From an uncultured Paludibacter sp. (GTDB lineage: Bacteria > Bacteroidota > Bacteroidia > Bacteroidales > Paludibacteraceae): DNA of 47,893 nucleotides. Shown piece by piece: positions 26,357 through 35,374 of this stretch (the first letter of the stretch is position 1; each line of letters starts with the position of its first letter). A program made the translations under genes and the position numbers. The notes below the pieces were generated by a model. The model had not been told where the DNA came from. It did not search any database and saw nothing but the letters and a program-made list of their open reading frames with translations. Location: contig LR026962.1 in assembly GCA_900498215.1 (NCBI GenBank), forward strand, positions 3,041,005 to 3,088,897, given 5' to 3'.

Positions 26357-29300
26357 ATGAAACCAATTAATTATATTTTACTGTTGTCGCTAATGCTTTT
26401 TATAAGCGGTTCTGCGTATTCAGTAACTGACGTGAAAATAATTCCTCAACCTAATAATATTGAATATTACAACGAACTTCACACATTAAAAAGCGGAGTT
26501 AGTGTTATTGCCGATAATGATCTTCAAAATGAAGCTCGTTTTTTAGCAGATATTCTCACAAAAGGATTTGGCAAAGAATCAAAAATAAAAACGAAAGGAA
26601 ATGGTATTTTTTTAATTTTAGATGAAGGATTAAATTCTCAAACAGGCAGTGAAGGATATGTTTTTTCTTCCGTCGGAAAAAATATTACTATCAAAGCAGC
26701 AACGCCAACCGGTATTTTTTATGGAATTCAAACACTTAAACAATTGTTTCCTGTTGAGTTTGAGCAAAGAATAAAAGAACGCAGCGTAAAAATTCCGAGT
26801 GTAAAAATATCAGACTATCCCAGATTTCACTGGCGGGCATTTATGCTGGATGAATCCAGACATTTCAAAGGTATGGACGAAGTAAAACGATTGTTGGATC
26901 AGATGGCATTGCTAAAAATGAATATTTTTCATTGGCATCTAACAGATGATCAAGGATGGAGAATTGAAATCAAAAAATATCCTCTGCTGACACAAATCGG
27001 TTCGAAAAGAAAAGATACACAAACAAGTAGAGGAAGTGAAAATAGAACAGGAAAACCTCACGAAGGATTTTATACTCAAGAACAAATAAAAGACATAATT
27101 TCGTATGCTGAAAAAAGGCACATCACAATTGTCCCTGAAATAGAAATGCCCGGTCACGCTATGGCTGCCATTGCTTCTTATCCTTGGATTGGTTCACTTG
27201 GAACAACTACGGAAGTTCCGGTTGTTTTCAGTAGAACGGAAGACTCATTTAATATCTCAGACCCAAAAGTAATTGATTTTTTGAAGGACATACTAAATGA
27301 AGTAATAAATTTATTTCCGGGCAAAGTTATTCATATCGGCGGAGACGAAGTAGTTTTTAAAACTTGGGAAGAATCGCAAAAGGTTCAGGATTATATGAAA
27401 CAGCTAAACATAAAATCACCCATCGAATTGCAGATTTACTTCACCAATCTAATGTCAAATTACATCGATAGTAAGGGTAAACGTATGATGGGATGGAATG
27501 AAATTCTGGGAGATGATATTCACGGCGAAAGAAATGATGCAAATACTAATAAAGACCAAAAATTAGCGAAGTCTGCAATTGTTCATTTCTGGAAAGGCAA
27601 CCTTGATTTAATAAACAAAGCTGTACAAAACGATTATGATGTTGTTAATTCAAATCATTGGGATACATATTTGGATTATACTTATGAAAGATTGCCTCTG
27701 TCAAAATCGTATGCATTTAATCCAATTCCTGAAGGTTTAGCCCCGAAATATCAATCTCATATTCTTGGTTTAGGCACTCAAATGTGGAGTGAATGGATTC
27801 CAACGGTAGAAAGTATGGAAAAACAAGTCTTCCCGCGTTTTGCCGCTTACGCTGAAGTTGGATGGACTGAATTAAAAAACAAGGATTATAGCAGATTTTT
27901 AAATTCACTCGAATTACTTAAAAAAAGATGGGACATTGAACACATTTATTACACCGATTCTGCTACAAAAAAAACAAGTGATGCAAGAACAAAGTATTTC
28001 CCAAAACAAGAAATTCCTGTATCTCAACTGCCTTCCAAAGACAAACTCTGGATTTTTATAATGGCAGGACAATCGAATATGGCAGGACGTGGATGGGTTT
28101 CTCCTTATGATACGGTTCCTCGACCAAATATTATTACTATTAACAGTAAAAACGAATGGGTTTTGGCAAAAGAACCGTTGCATTTTTATCAACCAAATTT
28201 AACGGGATTAGACTGCGGTCTTTCTTTTGCAAAATATTTAGCTGACAGCATAAACGATGATATTACAATTGCAATTCTGCCGACAGCCGTAGGAGGAAGT
28301 TCCATCAGTTACTGGTTAAACGATTCGGTGTTTAACGGAGTGCATCTTCAAAGTAATTTGTTTGAAAAAATAAAATTAGCAAAGCAATATGGAGTACTTA
28401 AAGGCATTCTTTGGCACCAGGGAGAAAGTGATGCTTCTCCCAAGAAAATTCCTGCTTATAAAAAAAATCTCGAAAAATTATTCAGTTTGATACGTCAACG
28501 GGCTGGAAATGAAAATCTTCCCATAATCGCAGGTGAACTTGGGAGTTATTCTAAAAAGGAAAAAGACAAGAAAAATTGGGCGGCGATTAATAAAATTATC
28601 CATAAAGTTGCTGATAAGGATGAAAATACTTATTTGGTGAAAACCGGTGATTTAACACCGAACGATGATTTTATTCATTTTGATGCTCCATCGCAACGAA
28701 AACTTGGAGAAAGATACGCCAAAGCTTATTTGCAAATTGAAAGAAAAGTAAGTGCACAACAACAGACAGCAGGAACAAATAATGTTTATAAAGAAACCGA
28801 AACAAAGAAAAATGAACGCATAATTTCTTTCTCCGGTTATAAATGGGCTGTAGCATCATCCAAAGGTAAAAAGTATGGTGGTCCGTTTTATTATTCAGAC
28901 TCTAATAATAACGTATGGATTGATAAAAACGGAAAACTTCATCTAAAAATCACGCACAGGAATGATAAATGGTATTGTGCAAAAGTAACTCTTTTGAAAC
29001 CGGTGACGTATGGGAAATATATTTTTCAAATTGACAGCCGCATTGATAATTTTGATAAAAATGTAGTAGGTGGATTATTTATATATAAAAATGACGTTCA
29101 GGAAATCGATATTGAGTTCTCAAAATGGGGAATAGATGAAAATATGAACTCTCAGTTTGTTATTCAACCAGGCGATAAAAATGAAAATAAAAAAAGATAC
29201 GATATAAATCTTACAGAAAATAAATCAACACATTGGTTTGATTGGCAGCCAAATTCTATCAAATTTATGAGCTATCAAGGACATTCCCATAAACTGTCCA

Positions 29301-29458
29301 ATTCGGGCAATATTTTTCAACAATGGGAATATTCCGGAGAAGACATACCGTTGGACTCAGACGAACAAGTGAAAATCAATCTTTGGATGTTTCGAGGAAT
29401 GCCGCCATCTGATAATAAAGAAACTGAAATGATTGTTTCAGCATTCAAAATAGAATAA
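26357..29458 (+). CDS. Three-domain enzyme: GH20 hexosaminidase + SGNH/SASA esterase + GH16-like domain
   Basis: A single open frame of 1033 aa with a signal peptide (ILLLSLMLFISGSAYS). Residues about 25-145 are a GH20b domain, and 150-545 the GH20 barrel (FHWRAFMLDESRHFKGMDE, HWHLTDDQGWRIEIKKYP, catalytic D330-E331 in HIGGDEVVF). About 570-790 are a sialate-O-acetylesterase/CE6-type hydrolase: S573 in AGQSNMAGRG, GILWHQGESD, and D771-x-x-H774. About 820-1033 are a GH16-like beta-jelly-roll with the EIDIE signature (E916, D918, E920) followed by FSKWG. The first domain should release beta-linked GlcNAc/GalNAc and the second remove acetyl groups; the third may cut or only bind glycan. There is no frameshift or internal start between domains, so the fusion looks genuine. 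Confidence 0.9.
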   Translation: MKPINYILLLSLMLFISGSAYSVTDVKIIPQPNNIEYYNELHTLKSGVSVIADNDLQNEARFLADILTKGFGKESKIKTKGNGIFLILDEGLNSQTGSEGYVFSSVGKNITIKAATPTGIFYGIQTLKQLFPVEFEQRIKERSVKIPSVKISDYPRFHWRAFMLDESRHFKGMDEVKRLLDQMALLKMNIFHWHLTDDQGWRIEIKKYPLLTQIGSKRKDTQTSRGSENRTGKPHEGFYTQEQIKDIISYAEKRHITIVPEIEMPGHAMAAIASYPWIGSLGTTTEVPVVFSRTEDSFNISDPKVIDFLKDILNEVINLFPGKVIHIGGDEVVFKTWEESQKVQDYMKQLNIKSPIELQIYFTNLMSNYIDSKGKRMMGWNEILGDDIHGERNDANTNKDQKLAKSAIVHFWKGNLDLINKAVQNDYDVVNSNHWDTYLDYTYERLPLSKSYAFNPIPEGLAPKYQSHILGLGTQMWSEWIPTVESMEKQVFPRFAAYAEVGWTELKNKDYSRFLNSLELLKKRWDIEHIYYTDSATKKTSDARTKYFPKQEIPVSQLPSKDKLWIFIMAGQSNMAGRGWVSPYDTVPRPNIITINSKNEWVLAKEPLHFYQPNLTGLDCGLSFAKYLADSINDDITIAILPTAVGGSSISYWLNDSVFNGVHLQSNLFEKIKLAKQYGVLKGILWHQGESDASPKKIPAYKKNLEKLFSLIRQRAGNENLPIIAGELGSYSKKEKDKKNWAAINKIIHKVADKDENTYLVKTGDLTPNDDFIHFDAPSQRKLGERYAKAYLQIERKVSAQQQTAGTNNVYKETETKKNERIISFSGYKWAVASSKGKKYGGPFYYSDSNNNVWIDKNGKLHLKITHRNDKWYCAKVTLLKPVTYGKYIFQIDSRIDNFDKNVVGGLFIYKNDVQEIDIEFSKWGIDENMNSQFVIQPGDKNENKKRYDINLTENKSTHWFDWQPNSIKFMSYQGHSHKLSNSGNIFQQWEYSGEDIPLDSDEQVKINLWMFRGMPPSDNKETEMIVSAFKIE

Positions 29459-29483
29459 ATACAGCTTAAAAAATAATATTGAG

Positions 29484-30608
29484 ATGCAAAAACAAGCTCA
29501 ACAAAAAACATCACGATTAGCATCGTTGGATGCCCTCCGCGGATTCGACATGCTTTGGATCACAGGAGGACAAAAAATTGTATTTGCCTTGGCGACAATT
29601 AAAGGTTTGCCTATTTTCAACTGGTTGAACCGGCAAATGCATCATGTGGAATGGAACGGTTTTGCTTTTTACGATATGATTTTTCCGTTATTTCTTTTTC
29701 TTGCAGGAGTTTCAATGCCTTATTCCTTTTCGAACAGGCTGGCAAAAGGAGAAACAAAAACAACTATTTACAAACACGCTTTCAAACGAATGTTTTTATT
29801 GATAATTTTCGGGATGATTTACAATGGGGTGCTTCATTCCGATTTCGAAAACATGCGTTTTGCTAGTGTACTCGGACGAATTGGTGTGGCTTGGTTTTTT
29901 GCGGCAATCATTTATTTGAATACTTCCTTACGTGGACAAATTATATGGTTTTGGGGAATTCTTGTTGGATATTGTTTATTGATGCTTTTTGTTCCTGTTC
30001 CCGGTTTCGGAGCGGGAGTCTTAACACCTGAAGGAAATTTATCGGGATATATTGACAGACTTCTATTACCTGGAAAACTTTATATAAATAACATAATGGA
30101 AGCCGAAGGCATTCTCAGCACACTACCCGCAATAGGTACAGCGTTGTTGGGAGTTTTTGCAGGTCATTTTTTAAGAGTAAATGATGAAAAAATCAGCCGA
30201 GTAAAGAAAAGTTTATGGTTGATTGTTGCCGGAGTTTTTTCGTTAGCTTTAGGGTTAATTTGGAATATCTTTTTTCCTATTAATAAAATATTATGGACGA
30301 GTTCTTTCGTTCTTTTTGCTGGAGGTTTAAGTTTAATTCTATTGGGGATATTCTATTTGATAATAGATGTTTGGGGATTTAAAAAGTGGTCTTTCTTTTT
30401 TGTTGTTATAGGATTAAACTCCATTACTATTTACCTTGTACAGTATAAAATTATAGATTTCAATAAAGTTAGAGATTTTTTGTTCGGAACGCTAATAAAT
30501 CTTACTCCCAACAGTATTCAACCTCTTGTTAGTGCAATTATTTATGTACTGCTTGTGTGGATGTTTCTTTATTTTCTTTATAAAAATAAGATATTTCTAA
30601 AAGTGTAA
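29484..30608 (+). CDS. NagX-like membrane acyltransferase (DUF5009, HGSNAT relative)
   Basis: A 374-aa inner-membrane protein with about ten hydrophobic segments. The N-terminal RLASLDALRGFDMLWITGG, then GFAFYDMIFPLFLFLAGVSM and FASVLGRIGVAWFFAAI, are characteristic of the DUF5009/heparan-alpha-glucosaminide N-acetyltransferase group. In animals the relative moves acetyl from cytosolic acetyl-CoA to glucosamine on heparan fragments; bacterial members called NagX are found in GlcNAc utilisation loci. Here it is the last gene of the susC operon, 25 bp after the three-domain enzyme. A role in acetylating free or terminal glucosamine in the periplasm is inferred. A strong terminator follows. Confidence 0.82.
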   Translation: MQKQAQQKTSRLASLDALRGFDMLWITGGQKIVFALATIKGLPIFNWLNRQMHHVEWNGFAFYDMIFPLFLFLAGVSMPYSFSNRLAKGETKTTIYKHAFKRMFLLIIFGMIYNGVLHSDFENMRFASVLGRIGVAWFFAAIIYLNTSLRGQIIWFWGILVGYCLLMLFVPVPGFGAGVLTPEGNLSGYIDRLLLPGKLYINNIMEAEGILSTLPAIGTALLGVFAGHFLRVNDEKISRVKKSLWLIVAGVFSLALGLIWNIFFPINKILWTSSFVLFAGGLSLILLGIFYLIIDVWGFKKWSFFFVVIGLNSITIYLVQYKIIDFNKVRDFLFGTLINLTPNSIQPLVSAIIYVLLVWMFLYFLYKNKIFLKV

Positions 30609-30658
30609 TAAAACTATTGGATTCAGTTTTTTCATAGATAAATATTTCCAAGAGAACG

Positions 30659-30700
30659 AAACGCTGTAAGAATTTGATTTACAGCGTTTTGTTTTTTTTA
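30659..30700 (+). terminator. Terminator at the end of the susC operon
   Basis: An 11-bp stem (aaacgctgtaa, 30659-30669, with 30679-30689) is followed by a T-run that overlaps the end of tsaB, which converges from the other side. Confidence 0.85.
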
Positions 30701-31384
30701 TTTTATCTTTTTCGGAGTGGTTGTTTGAAATTCTTTCAGGTAGAAGGGTTCAAAATATGCGACATCTACAAAATTATTCTCAGAAAAATGCTTTTCAGCC
30801 AATGAAATCATATTTTCAGCCAACGGTTCTATATTGTTTATAAACTTTGCATTAGGGTGGGTGAGAACTGTTTTGCATTTTTCAGCGCCGTTACCAAAGA
30901 AATAAACCGTGTTATTTTGCAGCAAATCTTGAAATGAACTTTCAGTAATAATTTCAGCGGAAATATCTTGTTTCATTTCTAAATCTAAGTTGTAAAAAGC
31001 GGTATAAACTTCCATTCTGCGTGCATCAATCATTGGACAAAGCAAAGCATTTTTTTCAATTTGATTTCTTTTGATAACTTCCTTACATAATATTTCGAGT
31101 GTGCTTACTGCAATTAGTGGAATTTCATATCCATAGCAAAGTCCTTTGGCGGTGGAAACTCCAATGCGCAAGCCGGTATAAGAACCGGGACCGGAACTTA
31201 CGGCAACAGCATCTAATTTCAGATTTTGTTCTTTTGCTTTTTCTAATGCTTGCTCTATAAATGGGCTTAATAATGCAGCATGATTTTGTCCTTTATCATC
31301 AGCAATGGAGAAAATACATTTTCCGTTTACGCTTAAAGCCACAGAACAAACATTGGTTGAAGTTTCGATATGAAGAAGAGTCAT
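30698..31384 (-). CDS. tsaB: tRNA threonylcarbamoyladenosine biosynthesis protein TsaB
   Basis: Partner of TsaD and TsaE in making t6A at position 37 of tRNAs that read ANN codons. The 228-aa sequence has the N-terminal LLHIETSTNVCSVALSVNGK, the ASKHA-fold motif VSSGPGSYTGLRIGVSTAKG and LCPMIDARRMEVYTAFYN, all typical of TsaB (YeaZ). It is a universal housekeeping gene. Its 3' end converges on the susC operon terminator. The last codons (30714-30760) are duplicated beside the UxaE-like gene about 19 kb away. The gene itself is complete, and its C-terminal tail may have been supplied by an incoming element. Confidence 0.95.
   Translation of the reverse strand: MTLLHIETSTNVCSVALSVNGKCIFSIADDKGQNHAALLSPFIEQALEKAKEQNLKLDAVAVSSGPGSYTGLRIGVSTAKGLCYGYEIPLIAVSTLEILCKEVIKRNQIEKNALLCPMIDARRMEVYTAFYNLDLEMKQDISAEIITESSFQDLLQNNTVYFFGNGAEKCKTVLTHPNAKFINNIEPLAENMISLAEKHFSENNFVDVAYFEPFYLKEFQTTTPKKIK
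30714..30760 (-). repeat. tsaB 3'-end copy of the 47-bp direct repeat flanking the hexosamine block
   Basis: Matches 9579-9610 joined to 11304-11322 at 46 of 47 positions and in the same orientation. It encodes AYFEPFYLKEFQTTT of TsaB. Together the copies bracket 11323-30713. Confidence 0.92.
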
Positions 31385-31426
31385 TTTTTAATAAACAAGT
31401 GTGGTGTAAACAAGTAAAACTCTAAT

Positions 31427-32104
31427 CTATTTCCTCCCGGTTAACTGAAAATACCAGCCAAGATTTAACGAAATATTCAGATAATTTGACGTGCTGAAAT
31501 AATCGCTTTTGGAATTGGCAAATATGTCGCTTAATCCGTAGTATCCACGTAATTCAATTTCATAAACCCCGGCATTATGTGTGTGCAGATTGTATCCGAA
31601 TCCGGCAGTTAATCCGTAATCAAAAGGAAAATAAACATCTTTGTATTGTTCGGAAGAGGGATTTGATGCGGTGTTTTTTACAACCGATTCATTTAACATA
31701 TAACCAATTTTAGGTCCTAAATTAAAAATAAATCGGTGCGTATTTCCAAAATAAAGATGCGTAAGCATCGGCAATTCAAGGTAATTAATGCGGCGTATGT
31801 ATTTTCCATCGGATTCGCTCCATCCACGTTGCGAGTATTTTAGTTCCAATTGCAAACCAAAGTGTTTTTCTGTTATATAACGGTAAGAAATACCGGCATT
31901 GTATCCTAAAAACAAATAATTTTGGTCTACTGACGGATTAAAAAGCACCATAGAAGTGTTTACTCCGTGTGAAGTTCCAATGTATTTTTCCGAAGGGGTT
32001 AAAAGTACGGTTTGTGAAAAAAGTGTTGAATTCAGAGCAAAAAATCCGAGAATTGCAACCAGTTTTTGAATGGATTTTTTAATTTCTTTTTGCAGCATCT
32101 TCAA
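31427..32104 (-). CDS. PorT-family outer-membrane beta-barrel protein
   Basis: A 225-aa protein with a signal peptide (KLVAILGFFALNSTLFSQ) and alternating beta-strand pattern across its length: FLGYNAGISYRYITEKHFGLQLELKYSQRG split by short turns, FIFNLGPKIGYML, YGLTAGFGYNL, and a closing aromatic strand ISLNLGWYFQL. This is the PF13568 small-barrel type. PorT itself is a T9SS component, but many family members are unrelated in role, so I do not equate this with PorT. The start overlaps the end of the LysM gene by 26 bp, which implies coupled translation and perhaps a joint function. The ATG at 32098 is an alternative start. Confidence 0.75.
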   Translation of the reverse strand: MKMLQKEIKKSIQKLVAILGFFALNSTLFSQTVLLTPSEKYIGTSHGVNTSMVLFNPSVDQNYLFLGYNAGISYRYITEKHFGLQLELKYSQRGWSESDGKYIRRINYLELPMLTHLYFGNTHRFIFNLGPKIGYMLNESVVKNTASNPSSEQYKDVYFPFDYGLTAGFGYNLHTHNAGVYEIELRGYYGLSDIFANSKSDYFSTSNYLNISLNLGWYFQLTGRK

Positions 32105-33884
32105 TCAGGAATAATTGTTGGTTCATAAATCCGCCGTCGTTTCCTATGCGCTTGAAATACATATCGGACTGAATTCCGTTGCTTTTCATATTTTTAGTAT
32201 TTTGTTCAATATCAAATCCATTTTTGTCCATCAGAGACAAAAAGTATTTAGTAATATCATAGCCAATCATATCGTATCGTGGATTTTTTTCTCCGCGAAG
32301 TTTTCCGTAATAACGCGTGAACTCATTTTCGTAATTTATGGCATTTGCCATACGTTGAGTGTCGTCTGTGAATGGAGCTACGTAATACATTTTAGGCTTT
32401 TTACCTGTTTCTCCTTTCCACGAGTATTGACCGATAACTCCCACATCGTATTTTTTACTTAAATCAAATAAATCATTCAAATAAGATTGAACGGAAGATA
32501 ATTTGTAGGCATCGAAAATGATGATGTTCTTTTTATCGGCGTTCAGATATTTTTCTATTTTGTTGGTGAATAAATCTGATTTTGTAATTTTTGTAAAATC
32601 AATACTTGTACGATCTAATTTATTGCCGATAAAATTGAAGGAATCGTTTTCGTCGTTATTTTGACCATTATTCTCAACATCAACTAAAATTATATTAGCA
32701 TCTTGGAATTTATTCTTCAATGCATTTACCACAAAAAAGTTTTGCAGGTCTTTATCAGGATTAAACTGAAAAATATAAGGATTGTCTTCAATGTCATCCA
32801 CATTGGAACTAAAAGGAACGACCGTATAAATTTCTCTGCGTTTGGCAAAATCGGCTAAAATAGGAATTTGTGCAGTATAAGCCGGACCAATTATCAAGTC
32901 CATTTTCTGCATTTCAGGTTGATTTATAACGGAATAAAGTTTGGTTTCAGATTTTTCTGTGTCATAAGTGTAAATCTCATAATTTATTCCGGAATTTTGA
33001 GCTTCTTTTACAGCCAAAAGCGCACCCATATAAAAATCCAAAAACTTGTTAACGGTAGCATCTTGTGTTTTTTCATTGAGCATAAACGGAAGCAAGTAGG
33101 CAATTTTATATGTGTTCTTTTTTTCTGATTTTTTAATTGTTCTTGTCCCTGAGTTAGTCGTGTTTATCCCCAAATTATTTTTGCTTACCGGAATTTTTAG
33201 TTCAACGCCTGTTTTAAGCACAATATCTGAACCGGGGTTTAATTTTACAATATCATCAACAGTTACGTTATATTGTTTGCTTAAAGAATAAAGGGTTTCT
33301 TTGGGTTGTACAATGTGAGTGGTGTATGCTCCTTCTTTACTTATGTGTAAATTAGACGTTGTATAAGGCGCGTTGGTTTTTTCAGTTTTTGGCTGTTCTA
33401 CAATTTCTTTGGATTTTTTATCCGATTTTTTTTGCTTTGATTTTTGTGGAATACGAATCACATCTCCTACACGTAAACCGTTTTTAACTTGTGGATTAGC
33501 TTCAATAATTTCATCTTGGGAAACATTATATATTCTGCTAATGGCAAATAACGTTTGTTTTTTTTCTACTTTATGAGTTATATATTCTGTTTTTTCATCT
33601 TCGGAAACAAGAGCTTGTTTGAGTGAGTTTTTTTTAGGAATTAAAATTTCTTCTCCCGCTTTTAATCCATCGTGGATTTGCGGATTAGCATTATTAATAT
33701 CAGATTGTGAAACATCAAATCTTCGGCTTATCGAATAAAGTCCCTCGCCGCTTTTAACGGTGTAAACGTAAAATTCAGCGCCATTAATCACTTTTACGGG
33801 ATAACTTTCCGTATCTTGTGAGTAAAGCGTCAGGCTAAGCAATAGAAATGTAAATAATGAAAGAATTTTCAAATGTTTCTTCAT
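32079..33884 (-). CDS. LysM-repeat protein with periplasmic-binding-protein-like domain
   Basis: I start at 33884, where ATG opens a signal peptide (MKKHLKILSLFTFLLLSLTL). The frame continues upstream, but the longer version would include the likely promoter at 33930. The 601-aa product has three LysM domains (about 39-85, 102-150, 189-235; for example YTVKSGEGLYSISRRFDVSQ), which bind peptidoglycan, separated by a lysine-rich linker. From about 265 on it resembles a type 1 receptor ligand-binding fold (YKIAYLLPFMLNEK, DLIIGPAYTAQIPILADFAK, YDMIGYDITKYFL). It may sense or scaffold at the cell wall; function is not known to me. It is followed, with overlap, by the PorT-family barrel. Confidence 0.85.
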   Translation of the reverse strand: MKKHLKILSLFTFLLLSLTLYSQDTESYPVKVINGAEFYVYTVKSGEGLYSISRRFDVSQSDINNANPQIHDGLKAGEEILIPKKNSLKQALVSEDEKTEYITHKVEKKQTLFAISRIYNVSQDEIIEANPQVKNGLRVGDVIRIPQKSKQKKSDKKSKEIVEQPKTEKTNAPYTTSNLHISKEGAYTTHIVQPKETLYSLSKQYNVTVDDIVKLNPGSDIVLKTGVELKIPVSKNNLGINTTNSGTRTIKKSEKKNTYKIAYLLPFMLNEKTQDATVNKFLDFYMGALLAVKEAQNSGINYEIYTYDTEKSETKLYSVINQPEMQKMDLIIGPAYTAQIPILADFAKRREIYTVVPFSSNVDDIEDNPYIFQFNPDKDLQNFFVVNALKNKFQDANIILVDVENNGQNNDENDSFNFIGNKLDRTSIDFTKITKSDLFTNKIEKYLNADKKNIIIFDAYKLSSVQSYLNDLFDLSKKYDVGVIGQYSWKGETGKKPKMYYVAPFTDDTQRMANAINYENEFTRYYGKLRGEKNPRYDMIGYDITKYFLSLMDKNGFDIEQNTKNMKSNGIQSDMYFKRIGNDGGFMNQQLFLIEDAAKRN

Positions 33885-33929
33885 AATAAAATAAGTTTTT
33901 ATACAAGATTTTAATAATGAATATGATTG

Positions 33930-33937
33930 CAAATGTA
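33930..33937 (-). promoter_or_regulatory. Bacteroidota -7 box for the LysM gene
   Basis: The minus strand reads TACATTTG (TAnnTTTG), 46 bp before the ATG at 33884. This supports the shorter start. Confidence 0.5.
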
Positions 33938-34011
33938 CAAAAAATAAACTATCTGCGCTTATAAATAACAATAATTAAGCCGTTTTTTTGTTTAAGCAAT
34001 TAAAAAAGATG

Positions 34012-34019
34012 TATTTTTG
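34012..34019 (+). promoter_or_regulatory. Bacteroidota promoter for the T9SS cargo gene
   Basis: TATTTTTG is preceded after 21 bp by TTTG at 33987-33990, matching the TTTG/TAnnTTTG promoter. It lies 46 bp before the start codon. Confidence 0.65.
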
Positions 34020-34064
34020 CAACAAGAATAAGTATGTGTAACTGAAAGTTTATCTCAAAAAAAT

Positions 34065-35348
34065 ATGAAAAAAATACTTGGTTTATTTTTGATTTTTAGC
34101 TGTTCAATTACGGCTTTTTCGCAAATTAATATAAAAAGTAAATATATCAGCGTATCTAATGCTTCAGGATTGGATAATATTTACATTTTTGAAAAAATAG
34201 ATAATTCTTCCGAAATACATTATACATCATCTAACGCATCATCGATTGTAAAATGGTATACTTTTTTGAATGGAATAAAAACCGAAATGACAAATGTTTC
34301 GGTATTGTCATCTACAGAAACTTATATTGATCCCGACAATAATACCGGATACTTGTTAGAAGTTGACGGACAGCAGATTGCCAGTTTTTGGGTGTTTGAT
34401 TATTCGCAATACACACCCGTTTTTAATTCTATATCCGCTTCAGATAGCGATTCTCCTTGCGATGATGTAAAATTGAATATAAATGCAGCTGTTTTGGCAT
34501 TTAATTATCAGAACCCAACCGGAGGAAATTTAAAATTAGACAGAAAATTTGCTGTAACTTACACTACACTCGAGTGGAACGAAGGAAGTAAGCAATGGGA
34601 TGAACAAACAAACGTTGAAACAATTGTGCTTCCAACTTCTGCTGATATTATGGTGCCTGTACCATACACAAATACAACGTTTACTCTATCCGGTGATGAA
34701 TTTGCTTCGCAATTAGGAATTAATGTTGCTCCAATAACTTCAGGAATATATGCAACAAAAGCCGTAAAATGCAATATTACTTCTATTACCAGCACGGTAA
34801 GAAAAGATGTAACAAACGAAAACAATCGTCCGAAAGAAGAAAGTCAATTGGAAGGTTCTGCGCCATTAGATATAAATTTTTATAGCAATCCTACTCCTGC
34901 TGCCGATACTTATATCTGGAAAATTTATAAAGATAATTCAGAAAGTCCGTTTATATCACGTTCGGTAAAAGATAATACATATACATTTACCGAAGCAGGA
35001 AAATACAAGGTGCTATTAACCGTAAGTAATCAATATTGTTCTGATATTGATACTGTATTTGTGGAAGTTGCAGAATCAATGTTGGCAGTTCCTAAAGTGT
35101 TTACTCCAAATGGAGATGAAATTCAGGACGAATTTAAAGTTGCTTATCAATCTATCATAGAGTTTAATGCTATTGTAATTAATCGTTGGGGAAGAAGATT
35201 ATTCTCGTGGACTGATCCTGCTAAAGGATGGGACGGTACAATTGGAGGTAAACCTGCCGCAGAAGGTCCATATTATTATATTATAACAGCAAAAGGTTCA
35301 GACGGGAAAAAATACAAGTTGAAAGGATGTATTAATTTACTAAGATAG
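34065..35348 (+). CDS. Secreted protein with PKD-like domain and T9SS type B (CHU_C) tail
   Basis: A 427-aa exported protein: signal peptide (ILGLFLIFSCSITAFSQ), a region of unknown fold to about 255, a PKD-like domain (about 260-340, SAPLDINFYSNPTPAADTYI then AGKYKVLLTVSN), and a C-terminal gliding-motility-type tail (about 345-427: VPKVFTPNGDEIQDEFKV, VINRWGRRLFSW, GWDGTIGGKPAAEGPYYYII). The tail directs transport by the type IX system, typically followed by attachment to the surface. No catalytic domain is recognisable, so an adhesin or structural role is only a guess. It has its own promoter and a terminator after it. Confidence 0.87.
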   Translation: MKKILGLFLIFSCSITAFSQINIKSKYISVSNASGLDNIYIFEKIDNSSEIHYTSSNASSIVKWYTFLNGIKTEMTNVSVLSSTETYIDPDNNTGYLLEVDGQQIASFWVFDYSQYTPVFNSISASDSDSPCDDVKLNINAAVLAFNYQNPTGGNLKLDRKFAVTYTTLEWNEGSKQWDEQTNVETIVLPTSADIMVPVPYTNTTFTLSGDEFASQLGINVAPITSGIYATKAVKCNITSITSTVRKDVTNENNRPKEESQLEGSAPLDINFYSNPTPAADTYIWKIYKDNSESPFISRSVKDNTYTFTEAGKYKVLLTVSNQYCSDIDTVFVEVAESMLAVPKVFTPNGDEIQDEFKVAYQSIIEFNAIVINRWGRRLFSWTDPAKGWDGTIGGKPAAEGPYYYIITAKGSDGKKYKLKGCINLLR

Positions 35349-35374
35349 TGGAGAAAACATACGAATTGTTTCGC

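Noticed and set aside
33885-33971. Longer N-terminus for the LysM protein
   Set aside because: It would cover the TACATTTG promoter box and place a non-signal segment before a clear signal peptide.
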